Assembly: GCF_036884655.1 (NCBI RefSeq)
Contig: NC_088357.1
Coordinates: 6,395,501-6,459,500, forward strand
From: Musa acuminata AAA Group
Taxonomy: Eukaryota; Streptophyta; Magnoliopsida; Zingiberales; Musaceae
DNA length: 64,000 nucleotides
Reading direction: 5' to 3'
This document shows positions 49,528 through 60,991 of the stretch, one piece after another. The stretch's first letter is position 1, and each line of letters starts with the position of its first letter. Both the position numbers and the translations under genes were made by a program. Under the pieces are notes generated by a model. It searched no databases and had not been told where the DNA came from. It worked only from the letters and a program-made list of their open reading frames with translations.

Positions 49528-52500
49528 ATGGAGGCAGTGGTGGTCGACGCCGGATCGAAGCTCCTTAAAGCTGGCTTCGCTTCACCCGATCAAGATCCCG
49601 CCTTGGTAACAGAAAAATGAACGAGAAAACCCTCTTTATCGTGAACTCTGATTCGTTCTTGTTAGCGGCTTTCAGTAGGTCTTTCTTGAGGATCGTTGCT
49701 TGTTTTACCCTCTGCTTCGCGAATTTTAACAGATAATGCCGACCAAGATGAAGCGCGTGGTGGAGGATGGAGACGGGGGTGACGCGTCTATGATTGAGGA
49801 GGTGACAGTGGATCCGGTGGTGAGGGGATTCATCAGAGACTGGGATGCGATGGAAGACTTGCTTCGCCATGTTCTTTACACCGACCTTGGATGGGAGGTC
49901 GGCGACGAAGGGCAGATTCTGTTTGCCGAGCCACTCTTCACTCCGAAGGTCCGTGAGTGCGATCATTCTGCGCCGTCCTTGAAAGAAAAACTGATGCTTT
50001 TCACTATCCTTGTTCGCTGATTATAGAGCAGCTAATGGCAAATGCCATGGTGATTTAATTGACTGGTTTGAACCCTTCTGCATATAATGCATTTTCATTT
50101 TTGTATTCAAATATTTTAGATTTTCTCTCTTTCAAATTAAAAAAAAAAAGAGACAGCTTTGCCAAAACAATCTTTCTTGGTGTATATATATGCAATTAGA
50201 AAACTAATAAAGGAAGTGCAAACGAAATAGTCAAACCAAAAACCCCGAATGAATCGACCCATAAGGTTCTGTTAGGTAGCTCTTTGGTGATGGGCTTGAT
50301 CTGTTTTGCTTAGCCGAGACTGACAAGTTGTTGGTTTGATTCTCTTTTTTGGTTTAGAAAATGGTTAAACTGAACCAAACTGCACAAATAATATTGAATA
50401 AAATAGGTAAAAGTGGTATATTCCAATTTCATCAATGTGGTAGGTATATTGTGTGATGTGTTGAATATATATTCTATAATAATGAGTGCAACATAATTCA
50501 TTTCTATCATGGTTTTATATAGCATATTATCTAAAAGATATAAGGTACATTGGAGACTGACTAAAATAAACCCAACTAAACTGAACAACCTTATTTTGGC
50601 TTCAGTTTCTTTTATATGGTTTGTACAGTTCGATTTTAAATTATAATAATTGAACTAGTTCTGGTCTGTTGGAAATTTCCTAAAGCTGAAACAAACCTGT
50701 GAACTGTGTTTGCATTGATGAATTTTTTAGATTGGGTCGGGTTAGAGTCACCAGTACAGCGTTGTTTGTTATTGTTACAGTATGGAACGGTTTTTAGACA
50801 AAGTATGTCGGAATATTTAAATCAATACACGAACTATGTTTTAAAATCAGGATAGTAAGTGCAAAGCTAGAAAACAGAACAATATAGATGGAATCTAATT
50901 GGATGATGAATAGCCATATACAAACTTTCTTATGAATATATGTTATTCCAATATGTGAATTCATTTATGTGTTCACTTTGCTTATGCTGCTCTTTTACCC
51001 ACTTAATATAAACAGGATTTTGTTGTCGAAGGAAAAACAAGAAATATGTTTTGTAATTTGTAATAAAGATGTGCCTGCCTTTTACTGTTCACAATTTGTT
51101 GAACAATGATCTAAAGTTTTCTTGATGTGCATTCTGCTACAGGACTTCATCTGTTATGTACATGTGGCTTACGAAATATAGTGGCTGGTTATTTGGTTTC
51201 ACTACGTTTGTTGCTCATGTACCTATTGGTATTACTATTTTGCAGGCTATAAGAGAACAACTAGTGCAACTAATGTTTGAAACGTTCAATGTTTCAGGCT
51301 TTTATGCCTCTGAACAAGCAGTTTTATCACTCTATGCGGTAGGACGTATCTCAGGATGCACTGTTGACATTGGACATGGGAAAATAGGTATGCCTTTTTA
51401 GCCAATAAGATTATAACTAACCTTCATTGTGTAGAAAACTGATGCCAGAACAATGAAATGAGGAAATAATTTTTTAGCCATTGCTCTACTTCAAACCATT
51501 CTTTTGATAATCATTCCAACGTGTTTCAGATATAGGAACATGTGAGCCTTCCATGCATTGGCCATTCTTAGGAGATTTTTCTGGTTTAAATTAACCTTCT
51601 AATGAATTTATTAATGTAGTTATAATTTATCTACTTGAAAAATGATTCTAGCTAATTGATGTTTGTATTTACTAAATTGTCTTAGCGGAGAAGTTTCAAT
51701 ACCCAGTGTTCCAAAATTTATCATCATATAGGTTGATCTCAAACTATTACTGGACATGGCTTTTCTGCTGGGATAACTTGATCTGAAGTAACAATTTATA
51801 GAAAGATATGTTTCCTTCTTTATAACACTTTAGAGGCTGTTAGAGTGGACATTTGTTCAATGCTGTGCCTACTCCATTCCAACATGCGTGTTATGATTTA
51901 GATCATGGAACTAACTTCTCGCTTTGCATGGATAAATCTGCATATTGCCCATCCCATATCCAGCATTGGTGTGGTCTTTTCAATCTTGGACTAACTTCGC
52001 TATACACATGAAATGATAACTGGAGAAGACTGAAATGTTTTTCTCTCTTTATTTCTTTTCAATCTTGAAACACATTAGGTATTTTTGTAGTGAGGCCATC
52101 TTAAATGGCTGGGTAGAGTTTGGAGGTCTTGTTATAGATTCCTCACTTTTAAGCTGATGCAGCAACTCTTTATATGTTTTTTTTACATATTAAAGGTCTT
52201 AAGTCTTCTTGCTAGACTTGGTGGGTGGTTTGTGCTCATAAGATCTTATAGTACTGCCTATCTACTGGAGTTGATTAATTCTTTATACAGAACTGTACAT
52301 ATGTCAAAAGTTATTTTGACATGTTCCATCTGATTTTGACAGATATTGCACCAGTTTGTGAAGGTGCTGTTCAGCACATAGCCTCAAAAAGGTTTCAAAT
52401 TGGGGGAATTGATTTGACTAACTTACTAACACAAGAACTTCGCAAATCCAATCCCTTAATGAACATCGACATTTCTGAGGTTGAGAAGTTGAAGGAGCAA

Positions 52501-53968
52501 TATGCACGGTGTGCAGAAGATCAAGTTGCCTTTGAAGAGACGCAAAGAACATGGCCTAAAGAGACGCACACCCTTCCTGATGGTCAGGTTTGTTGTTAGC
52601 TGATCTCCAATCTTACTGTCATGAATCTGCACCTTAAGTTTCATCTTCTTCACTATCTCCCCCTTCTCTCCGTCCCACCTTAGGATTATGTTTTCACATG
52701 TAGTGTTTGTCATGTGTTGCATGGTGTGCACGGTTACATATACTCCTGTCTATAAATGTCTCTCTCCATTAAAGTTGTTTTTCACAAAGGTATTTGCAGA
52801 CTATAACTATTGGACGGGAGGGCTATATTGTTGGGGAAGCTCTATTTCAACCATCAATTTTGGGCTTAGAGGAGTATGGGATAGTTGAGCAGCTGGTTCG
52901 CAGCATCTCAAGCGTTTCTTCTGAGAACCTTCGTCAACTACTTGAAAATACAATGCTTTGTGGTGGTACAGCATCAATGTCTGGTATGAATTTGTACTCT
53001 ATGGATGTTCTATTTTCGGAATTTTTTTCTCATGATATTAGTATTGGTGTAATAGTAGCTCTTCAGATAACTTGTCCATTCTTGCAAAATTTCTCTTTGT
53101 TCATTCTTGCAAAATGCTTGATTCTACATAATTGAAGAATGAAAATTAGAAGAACATTTTTAACCTTCTTTTTTGTTCTTACAATTTCGGTGCTTCTAGT
53201 CTTGACACAAGAAGCACTACAAATAGAATAATTATTTGTCCATGGGTGACCCTAATCATATCATCAGTGAAAGTAATGTGGCTTGACTCAACATGTATAA
53301 TATGGGAAAAGAACTTCAATTCATTCAATCTATCTATGATTTTCGTTACCATCTCTTTCCCTCTTTTTATAGACTCCTCAATTATAAGAAGAAAAGAAAA
53401 ATAAAAAAAAGTAACCCTTAAACTAGTGTAATCTATTCAAGTGAGAAATAAATTAAAATGTTCTACATCATCCTTTCTTTATACTTGAGAACTGATTCTG
53501 AAGTTGTAGCTCTAACATTACCAATGCAACATGCAGTGCCCTATGAGTGTTATCTTGGAGTCAGGGTACTTATACTCCAATTATCATGTGATCATGAAGC
53601 CCAGTTGCCTCAGAATGAACAAAGGCTAACATGTTTACTTCCTCAGGTTTTGAAGAGCGGTTCCAAAAGGAAGCTAATCTATGCTCTTCATCCATTCGAC
53701 CATCACTTATTAAGGTATCTGCTACACCTTTGTTCTCTGTTTCCACCTTTAATGAGGCAAAATTTCAAAATTCCATGACAGACTACCTTCTTCTAATCCT
53801 TTGTTGTTCTTTCAGCCACCAGAATACATGCCAGAGAACTTATCCAAGAATTCAGCCTGGATGGGTGGTGCTATATTGGCTAAAGTTGTTTTCCCTCAAA
53901 ACCAGCATGTCACCAAGGGAGATTATGATGAGACGGGACCGGCAATTGTTCACAAGAAGTGCTTCTAG
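49528..53968 (+). CDS. ARP7: Actin-related protein 7
   Basis: Seven exons: 49528-49605, 49733-49948, 51246-51387, 52343-52587, 52800-52983, 53647-53714 and 53816-53968, giving 361 residues, close to the Arabidopsis protein. ARP7 is a plant-specific nuclear actin-related protein of SWI/SNF-type chromatin remodelling complexes. Seen in order: [145 protein letters not shown] and the terminal VHKKCF. The nucleotide-binding DAG and DIGHG motifs are present. All introns are GT-AG and every phase joins. Identification is firm. Confidence 0.97.
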
Positions 53969-54891
53969 TTGTAAATTGCCAGCATAGTATAGGCTGCTAT
54001 CTACTAATCCGCATATGTGCTAATCATGATTATTCTATTTGTAGCACTTATGTTTTCGCAATTACTTTGGCAATTCTAGAAAGTAGAGACAAGCATCTGA
54101 TTCATTTAATATCTTATGGGAAATGACTGTGTGCCAAAAGGTAAAGCTCATTCAAGATTTGGCTTGCTCTTATAATACTGAATGAGTGTACGACATTCTA
54201 CTAATCACCCGGAATGGGTTACATGCTCAAATATTTATCATGGACTAGGTATTATGTTTGCACATTGGTTTTTGTTGATTTAATCTGCATACTGTTGGAT
54301 GATGCATTTTTGTTGGCTTGTTTATTCTTGTTGATTTAATTCCCAAGATCGTATTGAAAAAGATAAAGATGAAGGGTTGTGTTCGGTTACTGTTAATCAA
54401 TGGAAAATTATGTCAGTCAAATTTAATGAGCATGGATGTTTTTGATTTTTGTTGTCGTTGTACTTTTCGATGATGCATTGATTCTCTTATTTTTTAAAAC
54501 AGAAATAAGTGGTTGTATTGTATTGTATAAAGCTTTTGACCTCCAAATAGTTGGGATATTATGAATTATCATTGCTTTTAGGAGAAATTGATGGCCAGTT
54601 CTATGTTTTTGTGTGCGTTGATCATATGGGAATAATTTCAATGGTCTGCATGTACAAGTTCTTAAAGAAAACTAGAAATGAACTTGATTATTTTTTTTAA
54701 ATTTTTCCTTCCTTTCAAACATTATATAATATGCATGCTAGATTCTTACAGTAGGACTTGAACTTCTAACCCTTATCTTGACACCCAGATTGACTAGGGA
54801 CAGACTAAAAGTATTTTTTGTCATAAATAAATGTGTATGTATATGAAGACAAAGAAGACATAATTGTACAGGACAATGCTAAAATATGACA
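53969..54891. other. ARP7 3' side
   Basis: The probable ARP7 3' UTR is followed by AT-rich intergenic DNA. No gene, RNA gene or distinct repeat was recognised before the solo LTR at 54897. Confidence 0.5.
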
Positions 54892-54896
54892 CTTAT

Positions 54897-55512
54897 TGTT
54901 ACGGTAAGTAACCTTTTTAGCCGTGACCTCGGGGTCGACGCGGCTGGTTCGGGGCTCCAAATGATCGGATCAGACGTGGATCCCCTCGGGACGTGGTGGT
55001 GGCTGATGCAAGGGATCTGGCTGGAAACTTCCGTGGTACCAAGTGGGTCCAGCAGCGGCCGAGTACCTGCACTCAGGTCGGGTCGGTTGCTCGGCCCGAC
55101 CCCTCCGACGATCAAGTTAGTGATGCGGAGAGGAGTTTGTTTTGAGTGTGTGTTTTTTTCCCCCTTTGTCCGTTGGGAGTCGGGGGGTATTTATAAGTGG
55201 GTTTGATGTTACCTGATGTGCTATCCTGTCGGAGCAGGGTCGTACCTCTAATGGCGTCTGTCGTCGTCGCGGGCGTTGCGTGGAAGGCCGAGTTGTCGCA
55301 GGGTATGGGGGGTGTCAGTCGGCGCCTTCGCCTGCCTCGGCCGGCCACGAGGGGTCAGCCGAGGGGGTTGTTCGGGTACAGTGGGTATGGGTGCGTGTCG
55401 TGTCGTCGTTAATGCTCGTTCTGGGGCAGTGTGCCGCACCGGGTGTCCGACGTGGGGGGTGTATTACGTCAAATCCGGGGCGTTATGTCAAGTCAGTTTT
55501 TTACCCTTATCA
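54897..55512 (-). mobile_element. Solo LTR (TGATAAGG...TAACA family)
   Basis: The 616-bp GC-rich element reads TGTTACGG...CCCTTATCA on the plus strand, that is TGATAAGG...CGTAACA on the minus strand. It is flanked by perfect 5-bp duplications CTTAT (54892-54896 and 55513-55517). A TATAAATA-type box is present on the minus strand near 55190. It shares CCCTCCGACGATCAAGT with the LTR at 60488. No internal region is found. Open frames within it are not genes. Confidence 0.93.
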
Positions 55513-55799
55513 CTTATGATGTAAAAAACATCAAAAATCTAACAATGACTAGTGTTCTGATTAGCCACTATGAAAGGGACTGACAAGGGTTGCATTCATC
55601 CCTAACCCTTCTTTGGCACTAAATCTTAAGCTCCAAGGACTACAGTGCAAATCCCCAGAGATGCTACCACAGCATCAACCAGGCTCAAAGCATAGGAAGA
55701 AACAAAACCAACAAGTGGAGGTACAGATCCTTTCTTGTGCATTGGATCACACAAATAGATTTGTCTTACTCTTGTGGGTATCAGCTGTGGAATCTTAGA

Positions 55800-55868
55800 G
55801 ACCAGAGTTGACTCAAGGTAAATTACCAAGAAAGTTCTTCAGCAACCTCCCATTGCTATCTGCACATC

Positions 55869-55964
<96 letters not shown>

Positions 55965-56600
55965 CTGAATCTTTATATTAGCTGAAGATTACTACTTCCA
56001 CCAGTTAAGAAAGTAATTACCAAGAAAGTTCTTGAGCAAACTCCCATTGTTATATGTGCATCATTCTTTAGAACACATCATGAGCTGTGTTAACAATGGG
56101 AGTAATAGCACTGTCTTCACCTCCTTTAAGAGGTGAACCCACAGTAATAGCATTGTCTGACTGAATCTTTATTTTAGCTTAAGGTTACTACTACTTTCCA
56201 GATGCCAGCAACAAATACCTGTTAAGAAATTAAAGTAAGTTACCAAGAAAGTTCTTCAACAACCTCTCATTTTTGTCTGTGCATCACTCTTGAGAACACA
56301 CCATGAGCTATTAACACAACATACTTCAGATTAATAACATTTGTGTGTGTTTGTTTGTAAGTATATGTAGATAGATGGTTACTACTTCCCAGATTCTGCA
56401 ACCTGTCATTGCTATCTGCACATCATTGTTTAGAACACATCATGAGCTGTTAACACAGCATATTTCGGATTAATCACATTCATATGTATATATTTAGAGA
56501 TTCAGTTAATCTCCTTTTGGAGGTGGACTTAAAGTAATACAATATTTTTGACTAAATCTTTTGTATTAGCTCAAATTTACTATTTCCCTGGTGCCACCAA
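55800..56600. repeat. Degenerate tandem repeat, about 150-220-bp unit
   Basis: The phrase TTACCAAGAAAGTTCTTCAG, then CAACCTCCCATTGCTATCTGCACATCAT, recurs at about 55821, 56018, 56241 and 56397 (partial). It is followed each time by AACACATCATGAGCTGT-like and ACTGAATCTTTAT-like blocks. A long TA microsatellite interrupts the first unit. No coding potential is seen. Confidence 0.8.
55869..55960. repeat. Uninterrupted (TA)n microsatellite, about 92 bases
   Basis: Pure alternating TA with no interruption, the longest in the window. It lies within the first unit of the tandem repeat at 55800-56600. Confidence 0.95.
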
Positions 56601-58099
56601 CAAGTTCATTGATTACGATTGAGAGGTTTCACACACATTTATCCATGTGATGAGCAGCCATGCATCCTTGTCCTATTCACCAAACTTTCATGGTGCATGG
56701 TATCTGTTTCATATTTTAACTAAGACTCCTGTTTAGGTCAGATGTGCTAGTGGACCCTTGTATCACACACATTTCATTGCTGCATGTCTCTTGCTTCATG
56801 TCTTAGTGGACCCTTGTATCACACACATCTTATTCCCCCCATTCTTTATTGATGGGTGATAACAATAACCTACTCAATTGTCATGTTTCAGCTGATTTCT
56901 TGATTTGATCTCAAAAAAGGGGAAAAAAAAAAAAACAGTCAGATTTATGGTTTAGAAGTTTAGATGGGGTGTTGTTCTTGGAGAAGGTCATGACCTGATG
57001 ACCAGCCATATCATTCAGCCATAACGGTGCAAGAAGAGACCATATGCAAAAGAACTATTATTCTTTTGCTTAAATATAGTTGATGAGCACTGATAAATGA
57101 ATGCAATCATCATATGTTCAGAATAACTCCACTGGGAAATGTATAAGTAACTAGTATTAGTATGCTACACCATTTTGATTTATCGTTGCATGCATGCAGC
57201 ACGAGCTCACAGTATCTGTCTGCATGATGAACTCCCGTGCAGATTTTGTCAAAGAAGACATTGTTAGAGCACTGATTACCTGTAATCTTCATAACCGTAA
57301 ATCACGGAGACTGTATCATCCAAGTGGGTGACATACTAAACATGGACACTGGGCTCTTCTTAGTTGAGCCAACACACGATAAGCTGTTGCTCCGTATCCA
57401 GTGGGAGGTTAATTAGAGTATCAACAGAGATGCAGATTCTCCTTGGGACTGTTTGTTTCATGCCCCTCTCTACATGTTGGATTTGCACCTGTGGTGTATT
57501 CGCTGTGGGATCTGAGACGACCACAGGGTTGACGAAAGGCAAAGGCAACTTGGAAGAAGTTTCCTTGGCGCTCATGCAGTGGGCCGTGTCTTGTCTGTCC
57601 AAACCTAGAGTTGCACCAGTGTTGTCACTTCACTCTCCGTGATGTGTTCATCATCAACTCGAGTGACAAGCCAGCCTCATTATAGTTCAGAGGTTAAACC
57701 CTTCAATAATGCAACTACATCACTTTGGTCAAACGAGTGCTATTTTGACTCCAACGCTCGATTATACTTGGGTTTTAGATTGCTTCTTAATGCTATCATA
57801 TGTTTTTATTTTACGACTTTGATTTTTTCGAAAGAAAGACATTATCTTCCAAAAATCATTTAGATGATCACATATAATTGGGAATCATAAGTTCGAAGGT
57901 AAAATAGTGTCCATCTTGAATTCGAAACACAATTAGTATGAGAGATCCAAATTCACATTTCTACCGCGTTAATAATTTATCGAACAATTTCCAAGCTTGA
58001 ATTGATTTCCCACGTCATATCCTCCACTTGGGAAAACGCACATTTTAGAACCCCACAACAGTCTATGCACAAGCCGCTATCTCGACTCCATCGTCTCCA
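56600..58099. other. Intergenic, left of the patatin-like gene
   Basis: Mostly AT-rich. A GC-richer patch at about 57360-57640 has open frames on both strands (57360-57602 minus, 57364-57642 plus) that match no family I know. A short direct duplication TGGACCCTTGTATCACACACAT occurs at about 56752 and 56809. The patatin-like gene's 3' UTR probably covers the last few hundred bases. Confidence 0.5.
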
Positions 58100-59675
58100 T
58101 CATGTTGATGTCGTGCTCGTAGAAATAGTCGTGGTAACGGTGACCGTGGTCGCGGTCGTCGCCGACGACGTTCGCGGCATCATCACTTGCTTTAGCACCA
58201 CCGTCGGGATCGGGCCCTTCTTCCTCCACTCCTCCTCCTTCACAAGCTCCTCCGCGAACCGGTCGAGCTCGTCGCCGTTGGTCCGCTCCGAGATATTTCC
58301 TCGCCCTCTGAAGAGCAGCGACTCCACGTGTCGCTGTGACAGCACGCGTTCTGCTGCCTCCACCGTGCTCTTCGAGCTCGTCGTCTTTGGCGTGCAATTC
58401 CCCGACATGAGTGCGGTGTCCTGCAGAGGCTATCCATCGGCCGTGGCTATAACTACGTCATTGTAGGTACAGTTTGCTCACGGAAGTTGGAGGTTTACCT
58501 GTATGCGTAGGTAATTGCTTGCTCTGCGGTGTCCGAATGCCGTCGCCACCGCTTGATCCACCTGACGATGATCACAAAAGCCACGGCTTTTGATGAGTTA
58601 ATCTGAACCGTCAAAATATTTGATCATAGATGATTGTGAGAATGTACGGTCAGGATACGTTTTCTACCGACAATTAGTTAGGGCTAGAAAATGTCTCGAA
58701 GAAAGAGGCAAAGAAACTGAAAGCAGCGGGCGGGAGAAAGGAGACGGGGCAGTCCGGAATCCGTACCATGTCGGCGAAGCCCTCACCAGCAATCCTGACG
58801 AGCTCGGCGGCACCCGGTGCGGCTGGCGCGGGGGCGGAAGCGCCGAGAGACACCACCATGAGGTCTTGCACCCCGGCCGCGAAGGGGAACTCTGGCTTGT
58901 TGTGGAGGACGTGCGTGATGGCCGCGGCCACAGGGTTGGCCATCGCCACCGCGGCGCCCACCGCGGTGACGCGCGTCCGCCCGTCGACCGACCGCAGGTC
59001 GACCGCCGCGTTGGATGCGTCGGCGCACGTGGCCGCGCACACTTCCCACATCCGGAAGTCGTACCCGTCTGCCTCTACCGCGTCAGCCCGCGAGAACAGG
59101 AACGGCGCCCCCGTGGCGAGGTCGTAGCACGGGATGAGCACCGGCTTGACGGTGTCCCTCAGCGTCGCGTCGCCGAAGATCCGACGGAAGAAACTCCCGG
59201 GTCGACGGAACATCCCACGGAATAGGCCCCTCCCGGAGGAGAAGCCGCGCCCGCGGCGGCGGCTCTCGGAGAGGAGGAGGTGCAGGGCGTCGGTTGCGGA
59301 GAACAGGGGCCGACCGTCGTGGTCCCTGGTAAAGAGCATCGCGACGAGGACGCCGCCGGCGCCGGAGCCGGCCGCGACGTCGAACATGTCGGCAACGCGG
59401 GCGGATGGGTCGCCGGAAAGGTGACGGAGGGAGGACTCGAGCCGGGCGAGGGCGACCGCGGCGAGGAGGGCATCGGAGGGGCTGCCGCCGCCGTCGATGG
59501 ACAGGATCCGGATCCTTCCTCGGGCACCTGCGGCGGTCCGGGGGGAGGCGCCAGCTGAGGAGTAGGAGGAAGTGGGGAAGAAGAGCTTGTTGGGGTCGTC
59601 GAGGCCGAAGAGGAACTTGCTCTCGAGGACGGAGAAGATCTCGTAACTGAGCTTGTCGGCGTCGACGAACGCCAT
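58100..59675 (-). CDS. Patatin-like protein of the pPLAIII group, catalytic residues missing
   Basis: Three exons, 59675-58767, 58561-58499 and 58420-58100, give 430 residues. The family includes plant acyl hydrolases that act on membrane lipids. Seen: the pPLAIII-type start (DKLSYEIFSVLESKFLFG), the glycine-rich IDGGG (about 61-64), GSGAG at 103-107 where active patatins have GxSxG, TAVGAAVAMANP at about 237-247 where active enzymes have DGG/DGA, AAAITHVLHNKPEFP and DLMVVSLG. Exon 2 encodes VDQAVATAFGHRRASNYLRIQ; the first 20 of these are the conserved core. Exon 3 ends in FAEELVKEEEWR, TVVLKQ and a Thr/Ser-rich tail. GxGxG is known for the pPLAIII group; loss of the Asp as well makes classic hydrolysis doubtful. 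Exon 1 is strikingly GC-rich. An in-frame Met upstream at 60092 is less likely. Confidence 0.9.
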
Positions 59676-60482
59676 CCTTCCGAGAGCGTGGTGGAAGCGG
59701 TCGAACCCCACGGAGAAAAAGAACCGAAACGGATTTATCTGGAACGGAACGGAGGACTCGAGCTTGGAAGGCGGCGAACTGCTCTTCCAGCTTAAATAGC
59801 CAAGGGGAAAGGCGCGCAGGTCAGGGTCACGACCGCGTAGCACGTTAGCAGAACGTGGGCCTAACCCGTACGTGAGCCGCAGCAACCGTCGGATGAGCCG
59901 CAAACGGTCGAGATCGGAGGCGGGGAGATGCGCTGCGGAAAGTGGGACGAAGGCTGATGGGGCGTCGGTCGCGTCGGGTCGGTGGAGGGTGATTCGGCGA
60001 GTACTCGGCGGGGAGTTCAGATGGGCTTGCACGTGTGAGAGGACCTCGGTGCGTGCGGTCACCGACGGCTTCGGTACTGGGGGATCGGACACGATCGCAT
60101 GGATCCCAGGACGGTGTCGGGGACGGACGAGACAGTGACAGCGGCGAATCAGGTTGCGCCACGCTTCAAATTTTCTTTTATGGCCTGCGGGGATCAGAAA
60201 AAGGAAGAAAAAATATAGAGGTAATACTGTCCATATCTTTTAATTACATGGCTTTAATAGTTACTTACAAAAGGTGATCAATTTATTAACTTGATAGGTC
60301 ACATAAAGGTTTTACCTTTTTACACTTTGTCCTTCATAAATTATTTTCGTGAATCGTATCCTTATTAACTAGATTACAAACACCATCCTGTTTATAAGAA
60401 TCAGCTTTTTTGAAGACTAATTAACATTAATAAAATCAAAATATTAAAAAGAATTAAAAATTTGACGATTAAAAGAGTTATC
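59676..60482. other. Upstream region of the patatin-like gene
   Basis: GC-rich to about 60160, then AT-rich. TATTTAA on the minus strand (about 59790-59798) lies near 120 bases before the start codon and is the best TATA candidate. Open frames in the GC-rich part run on both strands and look compositional. Confidence 0.5.
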
Positions 60483-60487
60483 CAATG

Positions 60488-60986
60488 TGTTGATGTGTTG
60501 ATGGATCGATATGCCGTGGTTGGTAGAGTCAGCACGGCCTGTCCACTGGGCAATGTCTGGAGTCTCTAGTCGGATGAGCTGAAGATCGATCGAACACCAC
60601 TTTCAGTGTCGGCAGCGGAGATTTGACGAGTGCCTTCTTGCCTGCGATGACAACTTTCCTGGAAAAAAGATCGTCGTCGAGTGTTTCCCGACTTTGGTCC
60701 CTCCGACGATCAAGTCAGTGGCGGGTTGGAGTTTCTTTTTCTTCCCCACTGGCCGGATACCGATCAGGTGCTTTTATACTATTGTATGAGGGTCGATCGT
60801 ACGCGGGCGTAACGACCGATTCTCGGGAGATGAGGTGATACCTTTGTGCGGCCATCGCTCCGGGATGCACGGGACGATGCCATGCGGCGCCGTCCCGAGC
60901 TTTCCGGGATGGGACGTATCGAGCCACGCCTTGATACGGTCTCGCGTCGCTCGTGACGCGGCGTGGACCCAAAATATACCTTATCA
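60488..60986 (-). mobile_element. Solo LTR (TGATAAGG...CA family)
   Basis: The 499-bp element starts TGTTGATG and ends ACCTTATCA on the plus strand. It is flanked by perfect 5-bp duplications CAATG (60483-60487 and 60987-60991). It contains CCTCCGACGATCAAGT, as in the LTR at 54897, and GGACCCAAAATATACCTTAT near its end, which mirrors the start of the LTR at 40527. No partner LTR or internal domain is present. Confidence 0.93.
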
Positions 60987-60991
60987 CAATG

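Noticed and set aside
54886..55524. Several overlapping open frames
   Set aside because: They lie inside a solo LTR with clear ends and target duplications.
58620..59225. 201-codon plus-strand frame, and several others through 59650
   Set aside because: They are shadows of the very GC-rich exon 1 of the patatin-like gene; Arg/Gly/Pro-rich with no motif.
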